A stretch of 64,000 nt of DNA from Ignavibacterium sp. (GTDB taxonomy: Bacteria > Bacteroidota > Ignavibacteria > Ignavibacteriales > Ignavibacteriaceae): the NCBI RefSeq assembly GCF_025998815.1, contig NZ_AP026678.1:1736001-1800000 (forward strand), in the 5' to 3' direction. This document shows positions 8,903 to 17,245 of this stretch, piece by piece. The translations under genes and the position numbers were made by a program. The stretch's first letter is position 1; the number at the start of each line of letters is the position of its first letter. The notes beneath the pieces are model-generated. The model had not been told where the DNA came from. It searched no databases and saw only the letters and a program-made list of their open reading frames with translations.

Positions 8903-11137
8903 TTATTCAACGAAAAAATTCTTCTTCAAATCTCCTATTGTTATTACAAATTCTCCGGGTTCAGCAATTCTTTTATTTTCAATTCCGATGAAAGAAAGAT
9001 GTGACTTATCAATTGTGAATGTAACTGTCTTTTGTTCACCGGGATTTAATTCAATTTTTTCAAAACCTTTCAACTGCTTGTTTGGTCGGCTTACAGAACC
9101 ATATAAATCAGTCAAATAAAGCTGGACAACTTCTTTCCCTTTTATTTTACCAACATTCTCAACATCAACCGAAACAACAAGTTTTTCATTCATTTTAATT
9201 TTATCTGAACTTAACTTCAGATTGCTGTATTTAAATTTTGTATAACTTAAACCGTGACCAAAAGGAAATAACGGGTTGTATTTATTTTCATCAAAGTATT
9301 CAAGAGGTTTATAATCATAAAGAGTAATACCATTGGGAGATTTGGGATATGTTACAGGCAATTTTCCACTTGGATTTTCATCTCCGTAAATAATATCAGC
9401 AATAGCATTGCCACCTTCCATACCGGGAAGAAATGCAAGTAGTATTGATTTAACATCTTTTGCAATTTCTGTAATCACTCTTGGCCGTCCTTCAACCATA
9501 ACTAAAACAATGGGTTTACCAGTAGCAATTAACTTTTTAGTATAATCAAGTTGCGCTTTTGGTAAAGTAAGATCATAAATATTTCCCGGTGTCTCACAAT
9601 ATGCAGGTTCTCCCAAACACAAAACAATTACATCAGAGTTTGTTGCTTCCATATATGCTTCATTCGAATTTATATCAGCATCAAATGAACAACCTTCCAT
9701 ATATTTAACATTGCTCTCACCAACTTTTGATTTGATTGCTTCAAGTATTGTGTTTTTCTCCTGTGGATAAAGTGATTCTTCATTTCCCTGCCAGGTAATT
9801 GTCCAACCGCCATTAAGTGGTGAAAGCATGTTTGCAGTTGGACCAGTTACAAAAACTTTTTTGTCCTTTTTTAATGGAAGGAAATCATCATCATTCTTTG
9901 CAAGAATAATAGATTCACGAGCTGCATTTAAGTTAGCTTGCTTGTGTTCTTCCGTTGCAATGTTTTTTAACAACTCTTTGTTTGGGAAAGGATTTTCAAA
10001 AAGACCTAATTGAAATTTTACACTTAAAATTCTTGAAACAGCTTCATCAATTCTCTTCATCGGAACTTTACCTTCCTTAACTAATTCAAGGAGTAAATCA
10101 TAAAAACTATAATCTTGTGGAACCATACTCATATCAACACCAGCCATAACAGCAAGTCTAACAGCTTCTTTAGGTGATGAAGCAACTCTGTCTCTTGTGT
10201 AAAGTCTCTTGATATCTTCCCAATCAGAAACTACAAATCCTTTGAACTTTAATTCATCGCGAAGAACTTCAGTCAGTAAATGATAATTAGCATGTCCTGG
10301 AATACCATCAACTTCAGCAGAGTTAACCATAATTGTTGGTGAACCAGCTAAAATACCAGCTTCGAAAGATGGAAGAAAATATTCCCTCATCATTCTTTCT
10401 GAAATCCAAGCAGGTGTTCTGTCTAATCCATTCAATGGGAAACTGTATCCAACATAATGTTTGAGACAGGTTGCGAGTTTATCCTGTCTTGAAATATCAT
10501 CACCTTGCGCACCTTTGATGTAATTCACCCCAAGCTCAGAAGCAAGAAAAACATCTTCGCCAAATGTTTCCCATAATCTTGGCCAGAGAGGTTGTCTTCC
10601 GATATCCATTACAGGATAAAAATTCCAGGGAATTCCGGAAGCTCTTGTTTCGATGGAAGTAATTTCTCCAATTCTTTTGGCAATGTCTTTATTCCAGGTT
10701 GAAGCAACAGCAAGTGCCTGAGGAAATAATGTTGCACCTTTTGTGTAAGTAGCACCGTGAATAGCATCAATACCGTATATTACCGGAATTTTTAATCGTG
10801 TCTTCTGTGCGATGTTTTGAATCTTTGTTATAACTTCGTGCCAGTATTCTGATTCGTGGGCAACATCATATACATTAAGAATAGAACCAACATGATACTT
10901 AAGAATTGCTTCCTCAAGCTTTGCTTCATCAAGTTCATGATGTTGATTTTTAGTTCCCTGCTTCTTTGAAACAACCTGAAGTGTAACCTGTGTCATCTGA
11001 CCAACTTTTTCTTCAAGTGTCATTTGAGAAAGGAGGTTTTTAACTTTCTTTTCGATATCTGAATTTTTCTTTTGTGATATAATTTCAGTTGTGGTGAGTG
11101 AAATTGTTAAAAGACAAAGAAATGTAATGAGCTTCAT
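8903..11137 (-). CDS. bglX: GH3 beta-glucosidase (BglX-like), periplasmic
   Basis: A 744-residue GH3 beta-glucosidase with a signal peptide, GH3 N-terminal TIM barrel (about 30-370), GH3 C domain (about 400-610) and fibronectin III-like domain (about 650-735). The nucleophile is Asp305 in GFVVSDWEDI, and LKHYVGYS (Lys226-His227) matches the substrate-binding KH motif. No sorting domain, so it is expected in the periplasm, where it would release glucose from imported oligosaccharides. I place the start at the ATG at 11137, which has AGGG upstream, rather than the TTG two codons earlier. Lies 32 bases downstream of the lichenase. Confidence 0.94.
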   Translation of the reverse strand: MKLITFLCLLTISLTTTEIISQKKNSDIEKKVKNLLSQMTLEEKVGQMTQVTLQVVSKKQGTKNQHHELDEAKLEEAILKYHVGSILNVYDVAHESEYWHEVITKIQNIAQKTRLKIPVIYGIDAIHGATYTKGATLFPQALAVASTWNKDIAKRIGEITSIETRASGIPWNFYPVMDIGRQPLWPRLWETFGEDVFLASELGVNYIKGAQGDDISRQDKLATCLKHYVGYSFPLNGLDRTPAWISERMMREYFLPSFEAGILAGSPTIMVNSAEVDGIPGHANYHLLTEVLRDELKFKGFVVSDWEDIKRLYTRDRVASSPKEAVRLAVMAGVDMSMVPQDYSFYDLLLELVKEGKVPMKRIDEAVSRILSVKFQLGLFENPFPNKELLKNIATEEHKQANLNAARESIILAKNDDDFLPLKKDKKVFVTGPTANMLSPLNGGWTITWQGNEESLYPQEKNTILEAIKSKVGESNVKYMEGCSFDADINSNEAYMEATNSDVIVLCLGEPAYCETPGNIYDLTLPKAQLDYTKKLIATGKPIVLVMVEGRPRVITEIAKDVKSILLAFLPGMEGGNAIADIIYGDENPSGKLPVTYPKSPNGITLYDYKPLEYFDENKYNPLFPFGHGLSYTKFKYSNLKLSSDKIKMNEKLVVSVDVENVGKIKGKEVVQLYLTDLYGSVSRPNKQLKGFEKIELNPGEQKTVTFTIDKSHLSFIGIENKRIAEPGEFVITIGDLKKNFFVE

Positions 11138-11175
11138 AATCAACCCTGATTTTAGAAGTTAGTAAGTAAAAAAAA

Positions 11176-12987
11176 TTAATTAAGAAGAACGAATTTTTTG
11201 GACTGACTTATTCTTGAATTTCTTAATTCATAGAAATAAATCCCGGATGATAAAATGTCATTTGAATTTTTTTTTACATCAAAAGTATTTTTATAATAAC
11301 CACTCTCCAGATAACCTAAATCAATGATTGCAACCTGAGAACCTTTAATATCATAAACTGAAAGTTTATAATAATCAGGTTGATTAACTATAAATTCGAT
11401 TTGAGTTTGTCCGTTGAATGGATTTGGATAATTTTGATTCAGAATAAATGAATGTTCATCCGGCATATATTCATCATTTACACCAAGTGATACAAGTTCA
11501 ATCACTATACCATTAATCATTGGATTATCAATCTTAGCAGCAAAATGAATATTTAATTCACCATCATTTACAGAAACATTATTCACTTCCTTCAAATAAG
11601 CAGTGTTATTTCCAACAAGATTGAATATATCAAAATCCTGAAGTACTCTGTTTCCCTCAACATAAACATCAAAAATTCTTTTACCTGCCTGAGTAAAATA
11701 ATTTTCAGCAAACATCAGTTTAACATTATAAATTCCGTTGTGCAGTCTAACATTATAAGTGACCATACCATATTTTTCGCTTCGGTAAATTTCATCTTCA
11801 TCAGTATTGTTAATCTGTAATGTGTTACTATAAGAAGAACTGCTTCCATCCATAAAACCATAATCAGAATTTAATGTATATTCCTGATCGGGCAGATAAT
11901 CAAGTGCAGCCGGACCAGCACAATTAATCTTTAACGGAAATGAGAACTGAGTTGTTAGAATAATTGTAAGATTTCGTGCTGACATAGTGTTAAGAAAAGT
12001 ATCTTTAACATTCAACACTAAAAGTGTTTTTGGCGAAACAAAGTCCCAACCATCAACACTCAGCTGAACAGTTTTTCTGTCACTAAGTAATTGAGCATTT
12101 GTAATTGTTACACCAGGAATAAAATAATTTGAAATATTTTCTGCAGATGCTTGGTCGAGCTCTTCGGTAAAGTAAACCAACACTTTTTCATTAAGTGTTC
12201 TTGCAGATAGATAAACCGGTCCTTTAACATCAGTATAGCCTATATTGATGCTATCAGTTAAACACAGAATCAGTTTACCATTTTGAAATACAACATTCTC
12301 ATAAATAAAATCGCAACCATTTCCATCCCATGTGTGAGAAGCTTTATCCCATCGTGAAGTATTCCAGTAATCAAAATTATCAGTCCAGCTGTGAGTAAAA
12401 TTATTTCCTGTTCCGTAATTGCCTGTTCCGGGAGTATAAGAATAGTAGCTTACCCAATCATAAAATGCAAAAGCAGGTAAAACATTTGGATTCCAGGCTC
12501 CTGCCCAATTTGGTGCTTGAGGATTCCAGATGTTCATCATTATTTTCTGCGCACGATTGAGTGATTGAATGTGTGGACCCGTTTGTTTATAAACTTCAAC
12601 TCCATCAACAAACCACGCGACATAATTTGGTGTCCATTCAAAAGCATAAGTATGATAATCTGTATGAGGTGATGAATTCATTGGATAATGACTTACATGA
12701 TTTACTTGTCCTGGAGTGATTGTATTGAATTGAATGTCATTTGGATATCGTCCAAGAATTTCAATATCAATTTCATTCCATGTACTAACTCCGCCACCAC
12801 CATCATAGTAAGTAAAGAATGAAGAAAGCATTCCTTCTCTGTAAGCAGATTTCATGCTTACTTCAAATCTACCATAGAGAAAAGATTGTTTTGTACGATA
12901 TTCTGCTCCTTTAAATTCTTTTGCTGATATTGAAACAGAAAGAATCAGGACGATATTTAATAAAATCAAAAAGAAAATATTTTTCAT
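11176..12987 (-). CDS. Circularly permuted GH16 lichenase with malectin and T9SS sorting domains
   Basis: A secreted 1,3-1,4-beta-glucanase. The mature protein begins SAKEFKGAEYRTKQSFLYGRF, close to my memory of the natively permuted Fibrobacter succinogenes lichenase. The active-site motif WNEIDIEILG gives nucleophile Glu72, Asp74 and acid/base Glu76. The segment that is N-terminal in Bacillus lichenases appears after the catalytic strands (about 197-244: HSWTDNFDYWNTSRWDK, ENVVFQNGKLILCLT), the mark of circular permutation. Then come an Ig-like stretch (about 255-345), a malectin-type sugar-binding domain (about 355-500) and a type-A sorting domain (about 520-603). The start is the ATG at 12987 with GAGAGGTG upstream; the upstream in-frame TTG is rejected. 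Identifies mixed-linkage glucan as a likely substrate of the locus. Confidence 0.92.
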   Translation of the reverse strand: MKNIFFLILLNIVLILSVSISAKEFKGAEYRTKQSFLYGRFEVSMKSAYREGMLSSFFTYYDGGGGVSTWNEIDIEILGRYPNDIQFNTITPGQVNHVSHYPMNSSPHTDYHTYAFEWTPNYVAWFVDGVEVYKQTGPHIQSLNRAQKIMMNIWNPQAPNWAGAWNPNVLPAFAFYDWVSYYSYTPGTGNYGTGNNFTHSWTDNFDYWNTSRWDKASHTWDGNGCDFIYENVVFQNGKLILCLTDSINIGYTDVKGPVYLSARTLNEKVLVYFTEELDQASAENISNYFIPGVTITNAQLLSDRKTVQLSVDGWDFVSPKTLLVLNVKDTFLNTMSARNLTIILTTQFSFPLKINCAGPAALDYLPDQEYTLNSDYGFMDGSSSSYSNTLQINNTDEDEIYRSEKYGMVTYNVRLHNGIYNVKLMFAENYFTQAGKRIFDVYVEGNRVLQDFDIFNLVGNNTAYLKEVNNVSVNDGELNIHFAAKIDNPMINGIVIELVSLGVNDEYMPDEHSFILNQNYPNPFNGQTQIEFIVNQPDYYKLSVYDIKGSQVAIIDLGYLESGYYKNTFDVKKNSNDILSSGIYFYELRNSRISQSKKFVLLN

Positions 12988-13006
12988 TTCACCTCTCAAT
13001 TAATTC

Positions 13007-13048
13007 TCGGCTCTCTTCGGAAAATAAAATCAGAATTCAGAGAGCCGG
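13007..13048 (-). other. Intercistronic hairpin between PorV-like and lichenase genes
   Basis: GGCTCTCT/AGAGAGCC arms (13009-13016 and 13039-13046) with a 22-base loop in the 71-base spacer. No T-tract follows on the minus strand, so it looks like an mRNA-processing or stability element rather than a terminator. Confidence 0.35.
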
Positions 13049-13058
13049 GAGACCGCTA

Positions 13059-14090
13059 TTAAAAATTAACACTTAATGTAAATTTCTGAATATCAGTGAA
13101 CCTTCCAAAATTCTGATATGCATAATCAATTCTTAAAGAAACATTATTAAGTAATTGTTGCTTCAGACCGAATCCTAGTGTAAACTTCTCTTCCGAGTCC
13201 TGGAGGAATAATGATTTATACCCACCTCTGATGAAAACAAAATCGTTATAAGAATATTCACCACCGATGTTTATACTTTCATAATCATCACTGGGATGTG
13301 CTGCATCAACAGCAATTAAAAGAGAATGTTCCTCAATTTTTACTGGTTGATAACTGATTCCAACACGGAAGTTTAATGGTAATGACCAGGAATTTGTTTC
13401 GAGATATGCAGGAATTTTTCCGTTGTTGCCGGTTCCAAATGGATCAGGATCATATAATACCAAATTAGAATTTCCGAGCAATTGCATTTTAGTTCCGAAA
13501 TTAGAAATTGACATCGCAAGTACTGCATCATCAAATGGAGTTACATATTGAACACCAAGATCAAGTGCGAATGCAGTTGCGCTCATTTTCCAGATTCCCT
13601 GATAGATAAATTTGGGATTAAATCCAATTGAGAAACGATCAGTAAGTTGGATTGCATAAGCAAGACTTATAGCCATATCGCTTGCGGAAAATGTTTCTCC
13701 GGTTCCGTTTGGTTGTTCAATAGTTGTTACTTTCATTTCACCAATGTTGGAAGTCAGAAAGCTAACACCGATAGTTCCCAAATCACCGAGGTTATAGCTT
13801 GCAGCAAGAAAATTATATTTTATGTCAGCAATCCATTGTGTATGATCGAACATTATCTGCACACCTTCTGCTTTTGTTAATCCTGCAGGATTCCAGTAGA
13901 TTGAACTTACATCATTCGATACACCAACGAAAGCACTTCCCATTGCGATTGATCTGGCACCTTGACCAATAGTTAAGAACGGTGCTGCTGTAGTTCCTCT
14001 TTTCGATACATCGGATTTGAAAGTCTGAGCAGAAATATTCAATGATAATATTGTAATGATTAAGCCAAAGTAGAATAAATATTTTTTCAT
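13059..14090 (-). CDS. PorV/PorQ-like outer-membrane beta-barrel protein (UPF0164 type)
   Basis: A 343-residue predicted outer-membrane barrel of the FadL-related PorV/PorQ group. After a signal peptide it has TIGQGARSIAMGSAFVGVSN and IYWNPAGLTK, the conserved N-terminal signature of this group, then alternating beta strands. In type IX secretion PorV carries cargo from the translocon to the attachment machinery; several paralogues are common in Ignavibacteria. Its position directly after the TonB receptor and its surface partner suggests a dedicated role in secreting or assembling that surface complex (inference). The start is the ATG at 14090 with GTGGAG upstream; the in-frame GTG at 14105 is that ribosome site. 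Paralogue at 48348-49283. Confidence 0.8.
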   Translation of the reverse strand: MKKYLFYFGLIITILSLNISAQTFKSDVSKRGTTAAPFLTIGQGARSIAMGSAFVGVSNDVSSIYWNPAGLTKAEGVQIMFDHTQWIADIKYNFLAASYNLGDLGTIGVSFLTSNIGEMKVTTIEQPNGTGETFSASDMAISLAYAIQLTDRFSIGFNPKFIYQGIWKMSATAFALDLGVQYVTPFDDAVLAMSISNFGTKMQLLGNSNLVLYDPDPFGTGNNGKIPAYLETNSWSLPLNFRVGISYQPVKIEEHSLLIAVDAAHPSDDYESINIGGEYSYNDFVFIRGGYKSLFLQDSEEKFTLGFGLKQQLLNNVSLRIDYAYQNFGRFTDIQKFTLSVNF

Positions 14091-14105
14091 TTTCAAAATC
14101 TCCAC

Positions 14106-17100
14106 TTATTTAATTAATGCAAATTTTCCGATGTACTCACCAACTCCGGGAGCATCGACATGATAAACATAAACACCATACGCTGCGTCCATTCCGTCAT
14201 CAGTTACAAGATTCCATGAAATAGTTCCATCCAGGTAGCCGGAATCCTTGTATAATGTTTTTATCAATTGACCAGTGATCGTATAAATTCTGATTGTACA
14301 CTGATTAGGAAGATTAATGAAATCAATTTTTCTATCACCTCTTCCTGTTGAATTAAGATTTCGTCTTTCCCAAGCTGCTGCACCTAAATAAGGATTTGGG
14401 ACAACATCAATTTTTGAAAGTTGTTCCTTTGCGAGATTCTTATCAACATTAACGGCTTTGGTATTGAAGACAAACTTATCACCAGTCTTAAATTGCTTGG
14501 TTGTAGATATCAGGAACTTATCTCCGTTTGCCGGATAAACAGGTGTTGCATTCGGATCTGCCGGAGCATCATAAGTAAGGTTCCAGGCAAATCTCACATT
14601 TGATGGGCTGATTGCACCCTGGAATTCAAGTATCTGAATCTGATCACCAATCGTTAGTGATTGAGAGCCATCATTATCTTTTACAGCAACTTTAGAATAC
14701 TTTCCTTCAGTCTTATTCCATACTTTTAGATTAACAGGAAATCTTCTGTACAATGGAGGTGACTGAATATAAGTTGTATCCTGAGGTGTATCATAAAAAG
14801 TGATTTCATAATCTGCTGGCCATGGAATTCCACGAATCGGAGTTGCGTCCGGGAATGGATAAACAATCAAATTACTATTGCCAATCATCCATCCAGTTAA
14901 AGTATCAATGATTGCAACTGTGGTATCATTCAAAACTGTTAAAGCCATTCCATCAAACGGAGGACTAATTCTTTCTGCTCCAAAATAAGTTGAATCAACT
15001 GTTAAAATAGTATCTGTTACACCTTCAAAAGTCTTAATCACTTTATATGACCTGGTATGATAAAGCGGATAATCATCAGACGAATTGAATTCAATATTAT
15101 ATTGAGCTCCTTCAAGAACAACTCGGGGATCAATAATGTTAATTTGAAGTGAGCCGGTTCCTGCGCCTTCAACAACATGTTTTATATCTCCCTGAATTTG
15201 AGGAGGAACATACCCAGCAACAGGTGCATTTGGAACAACAACAGCACAGTTGATATCTACAAACTGAAGATTGCCGGCAAAATCTTCTGTAATGATTTTT
15301 GTACATTCAGAAGGTTGTAAACCAGCAGTGCCAAAGTTAGGATCACCCATATCATAAGAAACACAAGCATAATAATACTTAACACCATTTTTAACATCGG
15401 TGTCAACATAAGAATATTGTAATCCTGTATCATCACCTCTCCAGAAATGTGCACCATTTATTCCCACCGGATCAGGTCCTTTAATTCCATCTTTCAGATC
15501 AAACTGAGCGATTGGTTTCCAGTATTTTGGTGAACCTTTAGAATCGGTGATAACCTTAATATCGTTGAATTCAGGTTCAGTGCTTCTGTAAATCAAATAT
15601 CCTTCAAAATCTTTTTTGTATCCCTGTGTTGGATCTCCATTCTGATATCCTAAAAATGGATCGCGTGATTCTTCAGCAATGTTATCCCAGTAAAGAATAA
15701 CTTTCTGATCGCCGGGAATTGCTGTCAGCTTGGGTTTAATCGGTGGTTTAGAGAAATTATAGTTTGCATTATAAATCTGTTGAACAGTTTCTTTATTGAA
15801 CATTATATCATCAAGGTCTTCACCAAAAACCAAAGCCATTGAAAATCGTTCTCTCAAATTCTGATTGAGTGGGAAAGGACCTGAAGAGAAAACCATTGAA
15901 ATGTTTGCTCTCTGTAATGATGTATCAAAAGTGCCAGCGTTCATCTTTAACCACATTGATTCATCATCTTTAGGCCAGCCACCACCAGTTCCGCCCTGAC
16001 CTAATCTGTAGATTGAAACTGCAGTAAGACCAATCTGATCGGATTCATCTTTATCTGTTTTGTCGAAATTTGGTTCGCCGTCTGTTGGAATTCCATCACC
16101 TTCACCTTCATCCGGACCAGTATATTGTCTATCGAACGGACCAACACCATCCTTTCCAACATCATTGTTTAGTGGCTCATTTTCATCGGGATCCCATTCA
16201 CCGTTCCCATTTAAATCTGTATAAGGTAACCAATCACCGTCGTTATCAATTCCGTCATCTCTTCTTTCATCAACCATTCCGTCCTCATCATTATCAATTC
16301 CATCAAAACCATTTCCGGGACTTTCAAGATAAGCGTAACCATAATATCCTGTTTTCCAGTTATCCGGAACACCAAGTCCGTTGCTATCAAAACAATAAGC
16401 TAAATCAAGTAACAAATCGAATGAAGCATTATCGTCTTCAGAATCATCTGTTCCGCCTACGCCGCAGTCTGTATAAAATCCGAAAAGCGTGGTGGGATAA
16501 TTAAAATCAGAAATGTTTACTATATCATAATGCCAGAATATAATATCTTCAGCAAGAACATGAGACCATTGAAATCCTCTAACTTCAACTCTCAATCCTA
16601 AACCACCTCGGTCCTGATCAGATGCTATTGGAAAGTAATTGAAAGGTGTACGAGTAAACTCCTTATCTCTTGAATCATCCATAACGAAAAATGTTTCGAA
16701 GTCAGAGTTGAGCACGCCTCTTCCAAAGTATCCATACCAGAATCCATTCCATTCAGGAGTAAGATTTAGTGCAACAGGCCAGAAGTCAGGCCAGGATTTT
16801 GGGTCTGTGTTTATTGCAGGTTTTGTTGAAGACGGATTAACATAACCCGGGACAGGTTCTAAACCCCAGATTTCTCCTGTTGAAGGATCTTTATCCATCC
16901 ATTCACGATAAGAAGTTTCAAGCGGATGAATTGCTTGTCCGTTGCCCGGAGCTGTAACTTCTGACGCAATTAAAACACAAACTCCATCAAGATATGAATG
17001 GCCTGAACCTTTTGGCCATTCGCCTGAAGGTTGATATGGCCATTGACCAACTTCACCATTGTTATAGAATAAAGTTCTTATCTGATTTCCATCCATTACA

Positions 17101-17225
17101 CCTTCTCTTCTGTACTGAATATTTCCTTTGGGTTCTTCTCTGTACAATTGAGTTTGAGGTGTAATCTGAGAAAAACTAATTTCCGTAAAAACGATTACTG
17201 CAAGTATGATAATTTTTTTCAGCAT
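14106..17225 (-). CDS. Large T9SS-sorted surface protein with Asp-rich calcium-binding-like insert
   Basis: A 1039-residue secreted protein with a signal peptide and a C-terminal sorting-type beta domain (IRIYTITGQLIKTLY ... AYGVYVYHVDAPG, ending in Lys). No catalytic motif recognised. Around residues 305-400 is a strongly acidic stretch of DNDEDGMVDE, DGIDNDGDW, DLNGNGEWDPDE-type units, like thrombospondin type-3 or dockerin calcium loops. A fibronectin III-like part follows (IPGDQKVILYWDNIAEE). It lies 20 bases after the TonB receptor and 15 before the PorV-like gene, the place where Bacteroidota loci usually have SusD. I infer a surface partner of the receptor that replaces SusD; direct evidence is only position and secretion signals. 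Confidence 0.8.
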   Translation of the reverse strand: MLKKIIILAVIVFTEISFSQITPQTQLYREEPKGNIQYRREGVMDGNQIRTLFYNNGEVGQWPYQPSGEWPKGSGHSYLDGVCVLIASEVTAPGNGQAIHPLETSYREWMDKDPSTGEIWGLEPVPGYVNPSSTKPAINTDPKSWPDFWPVALNLTPEWNGFWYGYFGRGVLNSDFETFFVMDDSRDKEFTRTPFNYFPIASDQDRGGLGLRVEVRGFQWSHVLAEDIIFWHYDIVNISDFNYPTTLFGFYTDCGVGGTDDSEDDNASFDLLLDLAYCFDSNGLGVPDNWKTGYYGYAYLESPGNGFDGIDNDEDGMVDERRDDGIDNDGDWLPYTDLNGNGEWDPDENEPLNNDVGKDGVGPFDRQYTGPDEGEGDGIPTDGEPNFDKTDKDESDQIGLTAVSIYRLGQGGTGGGWPKDDESMWLKMNAGTFDTSLQRANISMVFSSGPFPLNQNLRERFSMALVFGEDLDDIMFNKETVQQIYNANYNFSKPPIKPKLTAIPGDQKVILYWDNIAEESRDPFLGYQNGDPTQGYKKDFEGYLIYRSTEPEFNDIKVITDSKGSPKYWKPIAQFDLKDGIKGPDPVGINGAHFWRGDDTGLQYSYVDTDVKNGVKYYYACVSYDMGDPNFGTAGLQPSECTKIITEDFAGNLQFVDINCAVVVPNAPVAGYVPPQIQGDIKHVVEGAGTGSLQINIIDPRVVLEGAQYNIEFNSSDDYPLYHTRSYKVIKTFEGVTDTILTVDSTYFGAERISPPFDGMALTVLNDTTVAIIDTLTGWMIGNSNLIVYPFPDATPIRGIPWPADYEITFYDTPQDTTYIQSPPLYRRFPVNLKVWNKTEGKYSKVAVKDNDGSQSLTIGDQIQILEFQGAISPSNVRFAWNLTYDAPADPNATPVYPANGDKFLISTTKQFKTGDKFVFNTKAVNVDKNLAKEQLSKIDVVPNPYLGAAAWERRNLNSTGRGDRKIDFINLPNQCTIRIYTITGQLIKTLYKDSGYLDGTISWNLVTDDGMDAAYGVYVYHVDAPGVGEYIGKFALIK

Positions 17226-17245
17226 TCTGTATCTCCATTTAAACT

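Noticed and set aside
16070-16504. 144-residue His/Gln-rich plus-strand ORF
   Set aside because: It is the complement of the Asp-rich calcium-loop part of the 1039-residue protein; no ribosome site, composition explained by the antisense codons.
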